Below are positions 39,220 through 48,651 of a stretch of DNA of 64,000 nucleotides, piece by piece (positions within the stretch are counted from its first letter, which is position 1; every line of letters begins with the position of its first letter). The stretch comes from M0108 sp963841065 (GTDB lineage Bacteria > Pseudomonadota > Gammaproteobacteria > Chromatiales > Chromatiaceae), in assembly GCA_963841065.1 (NCBI GenBank), contig CAWJBI010000047.1, positions 1 through 64,000 on the forward strand. Reading direction: 5' to 3'. Under the pieces are notes generated by a model. It was not told the DNA's origin, made no database searches, and saw nothing but the letters and a program-made list of their open reading frames with translations. A program made the position numbers and the translations under genes.

Positions 39220-41114
39220 GGCCGTGCCCCTGCCCGATCGAATACCGCGAGGGGTAGGATGGCCTCGGGTCCGCAGGTGCCGGGGCAGAGATCACAGCCG
39301 GTGCAGGCGGCGCTGTCGATGGCGACGAAGGTCAGCTCCTTCTCGGTACCATTGGGCTTGACCACCGTCTCGCGTCGGGTAACGGCGATGGCGGGGCAAC
39401 CCACCGCCAGGCAGTTGGAGCAGCCTGTGCACTTCTCTTCGTCCACGGCATAGGGCGGCTTGTTGCGATAGCGCTCGGTGAGGACGCAGGGCTGGTTGGT
39501 GATGATGACCGAGGTATCCTCGACCTTCACCTCCTCGCGCAGGGCCTTGAAGAGGGTGGGCAATTCGTAGGGATTGACCTCGTGGACGCGCTCCGGCTTG
39601 ACGCCGAGGGCCTCCACCAGCTTGCGGAAGTTGATCTTGGGGGCCTCGAGGCCGTGGATGTCGCGCCCGGTGCCGGGGTGCTCCTGGCCGCCGGTCATGC
39701 CCACGGCGCTATTGTCCAACAGCAGGATGGTGACATTGCCCCGGTTATAGACGATGTCCAGCAGGCCCTGCATGCCCATGTGCAGGAAGGTGGAATCACC
39801 GATGACGGCGAGCACGCGCTTGTCCTTGTCGGCCTCGCTGCGGCCCTTGTCCAGGCCAAGGGCCACACCCATGGAGGCACCCATGGAAATGCAGGTGTCC
39901 AGGGCGTTCCAGGGGTGACCGGCGCCCAGGGTGTAGCAGCCGATGTCGCCGGCGATCTGGGTGTTCTTGATCTTGGACAGGCAGTAATAGATGCCCAGGT
40001 GAGGGCAGGCGACACACATGGTCGGCGGGCGGGGGAAGACCTGCACCGGGGTGGTGAAGGCGAGGGGGCGTTTGGGTGTTTGCTCTGGCTCCGCCGGCTC
40101 ACCCAGGAAGGCGCGGATGGCGGGGCGAAGGATATGGGGTGCCAGTTCGCCCATGCGCGGCAGCAGATCCTTGCCGTGGACCGGGATGCCCGCGGCGCGG
40201 ATCTCCTGCTCCAGGAGGGGTTCAACCTCCTCGACCACGACCAGATGCTCGACCTGTTCGGCCAGGGAGCGGATCAGGCCCAGGGGGGGCGGATAACTGA
40301 AGCCCAGCTTGACCAGGGGCGCGTCCGGAAAGGATTCCAGGACGTGCAGATAGGTGGGTCCCGAGGTGACGAAGCCGATCCGCGGGTCCTTGGCCGCCTC
40401 GAGCCGGTTCAGATCGGTGACCTCTGCGAAGGCGCGGAGTTGCTCCTCGCGGGCCAGCATGAGGGGGATGCGGCGACCGGCATTCATGGGCGTCATGACC
40501 ATGCGCGCCGGATTTTTTTGGAAGCCTTTAACCGGGCGCTCCTCCCGCTCACCCGTCACCACTACCCCCTTGACGTGACAGATGCGGGTCGTGAGGCGCA
40601 GGAGCACCGGGGTGTCGAATTGCTCCGAGATGGCGAAGGCCTCCCGGGTCATCTCATAGGCCTCCTGGGCGTCGGCGGGCTCCAGGACGGGGAGGTGGGC
40701 GAAGCGGCCCCAGTGGCGGGAATCCTGCTCGTTCTGGGAGGAGGACAGGCCCACGTCGTCCGCCACGGCCACCACCAGACCCCCACCGACCCCGATGAGG
40801 GTCTGGGTCATGAGGGCGTCCGAGGCCACGTTCAGGCCCACGTGTTTCATGGCGCAGAGGGCGCGGCTACCCGCCAGGGAGGCGCCGATGGTCACTTCCA
40901 GGGCCACCTTCTCGTTTACCGACCACTCCGCGTAGAGGTCCTTATAGGTGGCGGCGTATTCGAGGATTTCCGTCGCGGGCGTGCCGGGGTAGGCCGCTGC
41001 GACCCGGCAGCCAGCTTCCCAGGCACCGCGGGCGACGGCCTCGTTACCAGACATAAAGCGGCGTTCGGGTTGGGGTAGGGGATTCACCGCGCTCAAGGCT
41101 AGGTCTCTCCGCAT
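39216..41114 (-). CDS. iorA: indolepyruvate:ferredoxin oxidoreductase alpha subunit
   Basis: 632 residues. The N-terminal pyrimidine-binding domain (FMSGNEAVARGAWEAGCRVAAAYPGTPATEI) is followed by the TPP domain (GDIGCYTLGAGHPWNALDTCISMGAS, VIGDSTFLHMGMQGL, LDNSAVGMTGGQEHPG). Two C-terminal [4Fe-4S] motifs, CTGCSNCLAVGCP and CTGCDLCPGTCGP, complete it. I start at MRRDLALSAVNPLPQPERRF (41114); the ATG before SGNEAVARGA, 60 bases downstream, is an alternative. First gene of iorA-iorB-DAHP synthase. Confidence 0.93.
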   Translation of the reverse strand: MRRDLALSAVNPLPQPERRFMSGNEAVARGAWEAGCRVAAAYPGTPATEILEYAATYKDLYAEWSVNEKVALEVTIGASLAGSRALCAMKHVGLNVASDALMTQTLIGVGGGLVVAVADDVGLSSSQNEQDSRHWGRFAHLPVLEPADAQEAYEMTREAFAISEQFDTPVLLRLTTRICHVKGVVVTGEREERPVKGFQKNPARMVMTPMNAGRRIPLMLAREEQLRAFAEVTDLNRLEAAKDPRIGFVTSGPTYLHVLESFPDAPLVKLGFSYPPPLGLIRSLAEQVEHLVVVEEVEPLLEQEIRAAGIPVHGKDLLPRMGELAPHILRPAIRAFLGEPAEPEQTPKRPLAFTTPVQVFPRPPTMCVACPHLGIYYCLSKIKNTQIAGDIGCYTLGAGHPWNALDTCISMGASMGVALGLDKGRSEADKDKRVLAVIGDSTFLHMGMQGLLDIVYNRGNVTILLLDNSAVGMTGGQEHPGTGRDIHGLEAPKINFRKLVEALGVKPERVHEVNPYELPTLFKALREEVKVEDTSVIITNQPCVLTERYRNKPPYAVDEEKCTGCSNCLAVGCPAIAVTRRETVVKPNGTEKELTFVAIDSAACTGCDLCPGTCGPEAILPLAVFDRAGARP

Positions 41115-41317
41115 GGTCGGTTGGCGAAAATTGGCATTATACTGGCATCGCTGTCCCACGGGCAGGATCGGCTTGGTGTTGGGTAACTGCCCAGGGGCCT
41201 GCGCAATGCGCGCCATAAGCCCTTTCTTTCACCCGATTCTGGTCCACGGATGCCCTCTGGTGGGTCTCAGTTCAGCCCTTACCCTTACCCCTACCCCTGT
41301 CGTAGCCGGAGCTGCCC

Positions 41318-42385
41318 ATGTCCCTGGTCCAGACCGAGAATCTCAATGTTGCTGCCTTCGACCACATGCCCTCGCCCGATGAGATCAAGGCTCACGTCCC
41401 CCTGACGGACCGGGCGGCGGCGGTGGTGGTGGCGGGACGCCAGGCCTTGATGGATATCCTCGATCGTCGGGACCCCCGCCGCTTCCTGGTCGTTGGCCCC
41501 TGCTCCATTCACGATCCGGTGGCGGGCCTCGATTACGCCAGCCGCCTCAAGGCGTTGGCGGATGAGGTCGCGGATGTGCTGGTGCTGGTGATGCGGGTCT
41601 ATTTCGAGAAGCCACGCACGGCGACGGGCTGGAAGGGCTTTATCAATGATCCCTTCATGGATGACTCCTTTCGCATCGACGTCGGGATGGAGAAGGCGCG
41701 CCGCTTCCTGCTGGATGTCTGCGAACTCGGCCTGCCCACGGGCACCGAGGCCCTGGACCCCATTGCGCCCCAGTATTACGGCGACCTGGTGAGCTGGACG
41801 GCGATCGGCGCCCGCACCTCCGAATCCCAGACCCACCGGGAGATGGCCTCGGGTCTCTCCACCCCGGTGGGGTTCAAGAACGGCACGGACGGGGACCTGG
41901 ACGTGGCCATCAACGCCATCATCTCCGCCGCCCACCCCCATAGCTTTTTGGGCATCAACAACCAGGGTCAGTCGGCGATTACCCGCACCCGTGGCAACCC
42001 CTATGGCCATATCGTGCTGCGGGGCGGCGGTGGGCGCCCTAATTACGATACCGTCTCCATCGCCCTGGCCGAACAGTCCCTGGCCAAGGCCGGGCTCCCC
42101 AGCAACATCGTCGTGGATTGCTCCCACGCCAACTCCTGGAAGCAGCCAGACTACCAGCCCCTGGTGATGCGGGATGTGATGCACCAGATCCGCGAGGGCA
42201 ACGGCTCGGTGGTGGGCCTCATGATCGAGAGCCATCTGGAGGCGGGTAATCAGCCGATCCCGGCGGATCTGTCGCAACTCAGATATGGCTGCTCGGTCAC
42301 CGATGCCTGCGTCGGCTGGGACACCACCGCCGCCATGATCCGTGATGGTGCATCCCTGTTGCGCGAGGTCTCCCGGCGGGCCTGA
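41318..42385 (+). CDS. 3-deoxy-7-phosphoheptulonate synthase, class I (AroFGH type)
   Basis: 355 residues with family motifs RFLVVGPCSIHDPVAG, MRVYFEKPRTATGWKGFINDP, IGARTSESQTHREMASGLSTPVGFKNGTDGD and VDCSHANSWKQP. The barrel metal ligands Cys, His, Glu and Asp can be placed in these motifs. It is transcribed away from iorA, 203 bases apart. Whether it is the Phe-, Tyr- or Trp-inhibited isozyme cannot be decided by eye, so I give no symbol. Confidence 0.93.
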   Translation: MSLVQTENLNVAAFDHMPSPDEIKAHVPLTDRAAAVVVAGRQALMDILDRRDPRRFLVVGPCSIHDPVAGLDYASRLKALADEVADVLVLVMRVYFEKPRTATGWKGFINDPFMDDSFRIDVGMEKARRFLLDVCELGLPTGTEALDPIAPQYYGDLVSWTAIGARTSESQTHREMASGLSTPVGFKNGTDGDLDVAINAIISAAHPHSFLGINNQGQSAITRTRGNPYGHIVLRGGGGRPNYDTVSIALAEQSLAKAGLPSNIVVDCSHANSWKQPDYQPLVMRDVMHQIREGNGSVVGLMIESHLEAGNQPIPADLSQLRYGCSVTDACVGWDTTAAMIRDGASLLREVSRRA

Positions 42386-42640
42386 TGGCCGGGCTTAGGA
42401 CCGGCCGTTACGGTGGAAGCCGCTTTGGACCCGCATCGCCTTTCGCCGCGGTTCCCGCCCGATCACGGAAGATATCTGCGGAAAATGGATTTTGGGGGCC
42501 CTAATCCGTCATAATCCGCCCGGAGATGAGAGAGACGCTCGGATTGTTGCCCTGCCTGATCTCATCCCTAATGGTCGCGGCCCGTTTCAGCGAGGCTCGG
42601 CAAGTGATGAAAAATGATAATGAGACGAGGGTAGCAACAG

Positions 42641-43951
42641 ATGGGGAAGACTTCCATTTCGGCGGCGGTCATGCTGGCCGTTGCCGCAACCCCGGCCCTG
42701 GGCGCCGAAGGGTTTTCGTGGGGTGGCGATTTTCGGTTTCGGATAGAGAGCCTCAACCATATCCCAACCGCTATACCCACCTATGAGTTTTACCAGCTTT
42801 TCAATCGGGATCGCACGCGCCTCTGGGCCAAGTATGGCTTCAACGAGGACATCGACTTCTACGCGCGCTTGACTAACGAGTTCCGTTTTTTCGATACCAG
42901 CGATGGCCGTCAGGACCCGGGCACCTGGGAGTTCCTGGGCGAGGTCACGCCGGATCAGTTTTACCTGGATCTGCGCAAGCTGGCTAACGGCCTGATTACC
43001 ACCCGCCTGGGTCGCCAGGATTTCATCTATGGCACCGGCAAGATCCTGGCCGATGGCACCCCCCTCGATGGTTCCCGCACCTTTTTCGCCGACGGTGCCA
43101 AGGTCACCTTCAACTTCGAGGGTCACAGCCTGGACCTCTTGGGTATGTACACCGCCCAGCAGCCCCAGCCCGTCATCAACAACCAGGAGACCAACCTGAT
43201 CGAGACCGATCAGTGGGCGGCGGGCCTCTACGGCAAGTACAACCGCTTTGAACAGGTCCCCTTCGAGTATTACTGGATTTACAAGCACGAGGACGATACC
43301 GCCACCAGTTACCGGAACAAGCTCGGCAAATTCGTCACCGCCGACGCCAATTTCAGCACCTTCGGTTTTCGCGTCATGCCCAAGTTTGGGTATGGCTTCA
43401 CCGGCAATCTGGAGGTGGCGACCCAGGCGGGTTCCCAGGGCACGGATGATGTCAACGGCAGCATGGTCGATGCCAGTCTGTCCTACAGCCCGGACCTGCT
43501 GCCCAATTTCAAGCCCCTCCTCAAGCTGGGCTACTGGTTCCTCTCGGGTAATGAGGCCGATTCCACCCGTAACGAGGGCTGGCATCCGGTTTATGGCCGC
43601 CAGCCCCAGGACAACTGGGGCGAACTGCTCGGCTACACTCTGGTCGGCAGCCAGTACTCCGTCTTTGGCTGGAGCAACTTCTCCACGCCCTTCGTGGCCA
43701 TGGAGATATCACCCATCCAGAAGTCCCGGCTGACCCTTCGCTATTCCTGGGTTGGCGCCAATGAGGACGACGGCCTCGGTGGCGGCTCGGGTAAGGATCG
43801 CGGGGACCTCTTCTTCGCCCTCCTGACCTTCGAGGTCCTCCCCCAACTCAAGGGACACCTCTGGGGCGAGTGGTTTGATCCAGGCGATTACTACCGGCCG
43901 ACGGCGAATGGCGACAGCTTCGTGCGCCTGAATCTTGAGTACAGTTTCTAG
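42641..43951 (+). CDS. outer membrane beta-barrel porin (alginate-export-like)
   Basis: 436 residues. A signal peptide (MGKTSISAAVMLAVAATPALGA) precedes a series of amphipathic strands rich in aromatic residues, ending in NLEYSF with the terminal Phe required for barrel assembly. Segments such as DFRFRIESLNH, DRTRLWAKYGFNEDIDFYARLTNEFR and TTRLGRQDFIYGTGKILADG resemble alginate-export/AlgE-type porins. The 255 bases upstream hold a GACGAGGG ribosome site. It probably admits the substrate of the ABC importer encoded just downstream. Confidence 0.8.
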   Translation: MGKTSISAAVMLAVAATPALGAEGFSWGGDFRFRIESLNHIPTAIPTYEFYQLFNRDRTRLWAKYGFNEDIDFYARLTNEFRFFDTSDGRQDPGTWEFLGEVTPDQFYLDLRKLANGLITTRLGRQDFIYGTGKILADGTPLDGSRTFFADGAKVTFNFEGHSLDLLGMYTAQQPQPVINNQETNLIETDQWAAGLYGKYNRFEQVPFEYYWIYKHEDDTATSYRNKLGKFVTADANFSTFGFRVMPKFGYGFTGNLEVATQAGSQGTDDVNGSMVDASLSYSPDLLPNFKPLLKLGYWFLSGNEADSTRNEGWHPVYGRQPQDNWGELLGYTLVGSQYSVFGWSNFSTPFVAMEISPIQKSRLTLRYSWVGANEDDGLGGGSGKDRGDLFFALLTFEVLPQLKGHLWGEWFDPGDYYRPTANGDSFVRLNLEYSF

Positions 43952-44037
43952 GATGGCCTCAGTGGATCTGGGTAGGGAACCCAGCCCAGACCCCCAGCCA
44001 CTCGCCTCAATTCAGATTTATGACCAGGTTACAGAGC

Positions 44038-45186
44038 ATGAAAGTCACCCATATCCTCACGGCTGTCATCAGCGCAGCTCTGTTCGCCCTCGGCGCGCCG
44101 ATCCAGGCGGCGGACAGCATTAAAATCGGTACCTTCCTGGCGGTCACGGGACCCGCGGCCTTCCTGGGCGATCCCGAACTCAAGACCTTGCAGTTGTACG
44201 TGGACGCGATCAACCAGCAGGGCGGCCTCCTCGGCAAGCCCGTGGAACTCATCCACTATGACACGGGCGGCAACGCCAAGGAGGCGGTCAACTTCTTTAA
44301 GCGCCTGGTCAAGAAGGACCAGGTGGATGTCATCATCGGTGGCTCCTCCTCCGGGGAATCCCTGGCGGTCATGCCCCTGGCGGAGGAGGAGGAGATCCCC
44401 TTCATCTCCATGGCCGGCGCGGTAAAGATCATCGAGCCGGTGCAGAAGTGGACCTTCAAGACCCCGCACACGGATCGCATGGCGGCGGCCAAGATCTACA
44501 CCGACATGAAGCGCCGGGGCCTGACCAAGGTGGCCCTCATCAGCGGCGACGGCGGCTTCGACAAATCTGGCCGGGAGGAGTCCCTCAAGCTGGCGCCGGA
44601 GTACGGCATCACGATCGTCTCGGACGAGTCCTATGGCAACAAGGATACGGACATGACCGCCCAGCTCACCAAGATCCGCGACAGTGGCGCCCAGGCCATC
44701 CTCAACTTTGGCTTCGGCACGGGACCGGCCATCGTGACCAAGAATCTACGCCAGTTGGGCATAGATCTGCCCCTTTATCAATCTCACGGCGTGGCCTCCA
44801 AAAAATACATCGAACTGGCCGGAGCCGCGGCGGAAGGCGTGCGATTGCCCGCCGCGGCCTTGCTGGTGCCTGAAAAGCTGGCGGACACGGACCCCCAAAA
44901 GCCCGCCCTCCTGGCCTACACGCGGAAATACGAAGCGGCTCACGGCGATGTCTCCACCTTTGGGGGCCATGCCTACGATGCCCTCTTCATCGCCGTCGAG
45001 GCCATCAAGCGCGCCGGCACCACCGACAAGGCCAAGGTGCGGGATGAGATCGAGAAGACCCAGGGTTTCCCTGGCACCGCCGGTATCTTTAACATGAGCC
45101 CCCAGGATCACATGGGCTTAGGGTTGGATGCCTTTAAACTCCTGGAGATTCGTAGCGGCGACTGGACCATCGTGGGCGAGGGCTGA
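44038..45186 (+). CDS. branched-chain/aryl amino acid ABC transporter substrate-binding protein
   Basis: Periplasmic Leu/Ile/Val-binding family protein of 382 residues. It has a signal peptide (MKVTHILTAVISAALFALGAPIQA) and then IKIGTFLAVTGPAAFLGDPELKTLQLYVDAINQQGGLLGKPV. Later segments are VIIGGSSSGESLAVMPLAEEEEIPFISMAGA and the FGGHAYDALFIAVEAIKRA region. An ATG at 44020 is an alternative start. It heads the importer operon that ends in phenylacetate-CoA ligase, so an aromatic acid may be the ligand, which is inference. Confidence 0.9.
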   Translation: MKVTHILTAVISAALFALGAPIQAADSIKIGTFLAVTGPAAFLGDPELKTLQLYVDAINQQGGLLGKPVELIHYDTGGNAKEAVNFFKRLVKKDQVDVIIGGSSSGESLAVMPLAEEEEIPFISMAGAVKIIEPVQKWTFKTPHTDRMAAAKIYTDMKRRGLTKVALISGDGGFDKSGREESLKLAPEYGITIVSDESYGNKDTDMTAQLTKIRDSGAQAILNFGFGTGPAIVTKNLRQLGIDLPLYQSHGVASKKYIELAGAAAEGVRLPAAALLVPEKLADTDPQKPALLAYTRKYEAAHGDVSTFGGHAYDALFIAVEAIKRAGTTDKAKVRDEIEKTQGFPGTAGIFNMSPQDHMGLGLDAFKLLEIRSGDWTIVGEG

Positions 45187-45295
45187 GCACCCCGGCCAAG
45201 GCACGGGCGGTCACCCCTTCCGGCTGCCCGTGCGCTAATCCACACCCCTGCGGCGTTCGCCCCAAATCCAGCCGTCCGAGATTCGCGAGCCCAAG

Positions 45296-46174
45296 ATGTG
45301 GGATCAAATCCTTCAGTTTGTCCTCACCGGCATCACCCTGGGCTCCACCTATGCCCTGGTGGCGCTCGGTTTTGCCATCATCTATAACGCCTCGGATGTG
45401 GTGAACCTGGCCCAGGGGGAATTCGTGATGCTGGGGGCCATGAGCGCCATCTCCCTGTCGGCGGGGCAAGGTCTGCCCCTGCCGGTGGCGATCCTCCTGG
45501 CGGTGCTGATCACCCTGATCCTGGGGTTGATGCTGCAACGCTTTGCCATTGCCCCAGCTCGGGGGATAACCGTGGTGGGGACCATCATCATCACCATCGG
45601 CGCCTCCATCTTCCTGCGGGGCCTGGCCCTGCTCATCTGGGGCAAGGATATCCACGCCCTGCCGCATTTCTCTGGCGAGAGCCCTATCCGCCTGGGCGGG
45701 GTCACCCTCCTGCCGCAGAATCTTTGGGTCATGGGGGGCGCGGCGGTGCTGGTACTGGCGGTCCATCTCTTTTTCAATCGGACCCTGTTGGGCAAGGCCA
45801 TCCTCGCCTGCTCCTGTAACCGGACCGCGGCCCAGCTCGTGGGCATCAACGTGGGCCGCATGCTGCTGGTGGCCTATGGCCTCTCGGCCTTGCTGGGGGC
45901 CATGGCGGGGGTCCTGGTGGCACCCATCACCTATACCTCCTATGACGCCGGCATCATGCTCGGCCTCAAGGGCTTCGCCGCCGCCATCCTCGGCGGCATG
46001 GGTAATCCCATGGGCGCCGTGGCGGGTGGCCTGTTGCTGGGTCTGCTGGAATCCCTGGCCGCGGGCCTCATTTCCTCGGGCTACAAGGACGCCATCGCCT
46101 TCGTCATCCTGCTCCTGGTGCTCTTCCTGCGCCCGAGCGGCCTCTTTGGCCGCGCCTCGGCGGAGCGGGTCTGA
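45296..46174 (+). CDS. livH: branched-chain amino acid ABC transporter permease LivH
   Basis: 292 residues with about eight membrane helices. It contains the LivH-type motifs GSTYALVALGFAIIYNASDVVNLAQGEFVMLGA, TIIITIGASIFLRGLALLIWG and a cytoplasmic loop AILACSCNRTAAQLVGINVGRM, followed by GGMGNPMGAVAGGLLLGLLE. The next gene starts seven bases after the stop. Confidence 0.92.
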   Translation: MWDQILQFVLTGITLGSTYALVALGFAIIYNASDVVNLAQGEFVMLGAMSAISLSAGQGLPLPVAILLAVLITLILGLMLQRFAIAPARGITVVGTIIITIGASIFLRGLALLIWGKDIHALPHFSGESPIRLGGVTLLPQNLWVMGGAAVLVLAVHLFFNRTLLGKAILACSCNRTAAQLVGINVGRMLLVAYGLSALLGAMAGVLVAPITYTSYDAGIMLGLKGFAAAILGGMGNPMGAVAGGLLLGLLESLAAGLISSGYKDAIAFVILLLVLFLRPSGLFGRASAERV

Positions 46175-46181
46175 GCCCATC

Positions 46182-47921
46182 ATGAAGCGCCTGCGTGGAT
46201 GGTGGCTGCTGGCGGCGCTGCTCGCCGCTCTCCCCCTGATCTTTCCGGGTAACTACTACCTCATCGTGGTGGGGGCCTCTGCCGGCTTGTTCGCGATTCT
46301 GGCGGTCGGGCTCAACCTGCTGATGGGCTACGCCGGCCAGATTTCCCTGGGCCATGCCGCCTTTTTTGGCCTCGGCGCCTATGCCTCGGCGATCCTCACT
46401 ACCCGCCATGGCTGGAATCCCTGGCTGGCCTTGGGCGCGGGCCTGGTGGTCACCGGCCTGATTGCCTATCTCATCGCCCGTCCCGTCCTGCGCCTGAAGG
46501 GGCATTATTTGGCCATGGCGACCCTGGGCTTTGGCATCATCGTTCACATCCTGCTGGTCCAGACGGGTAGCCTGACCGGGGGGCCCGACGGTATCGGTGA
46601 GATACCGCCCCTGTCCCTCTTCGGCTGGGCCATCGATACCGATGGGCGCTGGTATGCCGTGATCGCCGCCACCTTGCTCCTCGTCGTGCTACTGGCGCTT
46701 AACCTCATGGACTCCCGCACCGGCCGGGCCCTGCGTGCCCTCCATGGCTCCGAGGTGGCGGCGGGCCTGATGGGCATCGACACGGCGGCGGCCAAGACGT
46801 CGATCTTCGTACTCGCCGCCCTGACGGCGGGCCTGGCCGGCAGCCTCTTCGCCCACCAGCAGGCCTTCGTTAGCCCGGATTCCTTCAACTTTTTCGTCTC
46901 CATCGAACTGGTCACCATGGTGGTGCTGGGGGGCATGGCCTCCACCTACGGCGCCATCCTGGGTGCCGTGATACTGACCTTCCTGCCCGAGTTGCTGGTG
47001 GTGTTCGAGGATTACGAGGTCTTGATCTTCGGCGCCATCCTCATGCTGATCATGATCTTCCTGCCCCAGGGCATTGCAGGTGGGCTGCGCGGTCTCTGGC
47101 AGTCGGGGCGTCGCTGTCCGGAGCCGCCAGGGCAAGGTGGGACCAGGATGCTGCTTGAGGCCAGCGGGCTCACCAAGTCCTTCGGGGGCGTCACCGCCAT
47201 CGCCGATCTCGACTTCGGCGTGCCCGAGGGCCTGGTGTACGCGGTCATCGGCCCCAATGGCGCCGGAAAGACCACCCTTTTCAATATCATCTCAGGCATC
47301 TACCGTCCGGATGAGGGCCGGCTGAATTTCTCGGGCCAGGACCTCATCGGTCGGGCGACGCATCAAATCGCCCGTCTGGGTATGTCGCGGACCTTCCAGA
47401 ATCTCCAGATCTTCTTCAATATGAGCGTGCTGGAGAACGTCATGGTGGGCTGCCATGCCCGCGCCCGGACGGGTCTGGCCGGGGCCCTGCTGCGTCTGCC
47501 GCGCATGCGCCGGGAGGAGGAGGAGATCCGAAAGTGGGCAGGGGAGGCCCTGGACTTCTGCGGCCTGGGGGGGCTGAAGGGCCGTCAGGCGAGTGAATTG
47601 CCCTATGGTGCCCTCAAGCGCCTGGAGATTGCCCGTGCCCTGGCCGCCCGGCCGCGTCTCCTGCTGATGGACGAGCCCGCCGCCGGCCTCAATGACACCG
47701 AAACCCTGGAAATGCGCGGCCTCATCGGGCGCATCCGGGACCGGGGCATCACCATCCTGCTGGTAGAGCACAACATGGGGCTGGTGATGCAGGTCTCGGA
47801 CCGCATCCTGGTCCTGGATTACGGCAGCCGCCTGGCGGAGGGCACCCCCGCTGAGGTGCGCGCCAATCCCCAGGTCGTTGCCGCCTATCTCGGGGGGGAG
47901 GTCCACTATGCCGTCGAGTGA
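46182..47921 (+). CDS. livM: fused LivM permease - LivG ATPase
   Basis: One continuous frame of 579 residues joins a LivM permease to a LivG ATPase. The permease (residues 1 to about 310) has LMGYAGQISLGHAAFFGLGAYASA and GGMASTYGAILGAVILTFLPE. The ATPase follows a short linker (PEPPGQGGTRM), with Walker A GPNGAGKTTLFN near residue 357, LPYGALKRLEIARALA in the signature position and Walker B LLLMDEPAAGLND. The signature is PYGALKR rather than LSGGQ, which is usual for LivG. Such fusions are known in proteobacteria. The ATG at 46182 is in frame with a much longer shadow frame through livH. Confidence 0.9.
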   Translation: MKRLRGWWLLAALLAALPLIFPGNYYLIVVGASAGLFAILAVGLNLLMGYAGQISLGHAAFFGLGAYASAILTTRHGWNPWLALGAGLVVTGLIAYLIARPVLRLKGHYLAMATLGFGIIVHILLVQTGSLTGGPDGIGEIPPLSLFGWAIDTDGRWYAVIAATLLLVVLLALNLMDSRTGRALRALHGSEVAAGLMGIDTAAAKTSIFVLAALTAGLAGSLFAHQQAFVSPDSFNFFVSIELVTMVVLGGMASTYGAILGAVILTFLPELLVVFEDYEVLIFGAILMLIMIFLPQGIAGGLRGLWQSGRRCPEPPGQGGTRMLLEASGLTKSFGGVTAIADLDFGVPEGLVYAVIGPNGAGKTTLFNIISGIYRPDEGRLNFSGQDLIGRATHQIARLGMSRTFQNLQIFFNMSVLENVMVGCHARARTGLAGALLRLPRMRREEEEIRKWAGEALDFCGLGGLKGRQASELPYGALKRLEIARALAARPRLLLMDEPAAGLNDTETLEMRGLIGRIRDRGITILLVEHNMGLVMQVSDRILVLDYGSRLAEGTPAEVRANPQVVAAYLGGEVHYAVE

Positions 47922-48633
47922 GCCCCTGCTCCAGGTGCGCGGCCTGCGCGGCCGTTACGGCCCGGTCGAGGTCCTGCATGGCGTGGATCTCCAGGTCGAC
48001 CCCGGCGAACTGGTGGCTATCGTCGGCGCCAATGGCGCCGGCAAGACCACCTTGCTGCATATCCTCTCCGGCATCCATCGCGCCAGCGCCGGCCAGATCC
48101 TGCTGGAGGGCCAGGACATTGGCCACCTCCCTCCCCATTGCATCGTCCAGGCGGGCATTTGCCAGGTCCCCGAGGGCCGCCAGGTCTTCGCCCCCCTGAG
48201 CGTCGAGGATAACCTGCGCCTGGGTGGCTATTCCCAGCGCCACAACCCGGCCTGGGTGGAACAGCAACTCCAGTTTATCTATACCCTCTTTCCCATCCTG
48301 GAGGAGCGCCGCACCCAATCCGCCGGCACCCTTTCGGGTGGCCAGCAGCAAATGCTCGCCATCGGTCGCGCCCTGCTGGCACGGCCGCGCCTCTTGTTGC
48401 TCGACGAGCCTTCCATGGGCCTGGCGCCCCTGCTGGTGGAGGAGATCCTACGGGTGGTGCGGGAGCTCAATCACCAGGGGGTGACCATCCTGCTGGTTGA
48501 ACAGAATGCCCGCGCCGCCCTGGGTGTGGCCCATCGCGGCTATGTACTGGAGACGGGCCGGGTGGCCATGGCCGCCCCCGCCGCGACCCTGTTGAATGAC
48601 GAGGGGATCAAGAGGGCGTATCTGGGGTACTGA
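47908..48633 (+). CDS. livF: branched-chain amino acid ABC transporter ATPase LivF
   Basis: 241 residues, MPSSEPLLQVRGLRGRYGPVEVLHGVDLQV..., with Walker A GANGAGKTTLLH, signature LSGGQQQMLAIGRALL and Walker B LLLDEPSMGLAPLLVEEI. PEGRQVFAPLSVEDNL is the LivF hallmark. It overlaps the LivMG stop by 14 bases. Confidence 0.94.
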   Translation: MPSSEPLLQVRGLRGRYGPVEVLHGVDLQVDPGELVAIVGANGAGKTTLLHILSGIHRASAGQILLEGQDIGHLPPHCIVQAGICQVPEGRQVFAPLSVEDNLRLGGYSQRHNPAWVEQQLQFIYTLFPILEERRTQSAGTLSGGQQQMLAIGRALLARPRLLLLDEPSMGLAPLLVEEILRVVRELNHQGVTILLVEQNARAALGVAHRGYVLETGRVAMAAPAATLLNDEGIKRAYLGY

Positions 48634-48651
48634 ACACCATAGGAAATAGAG

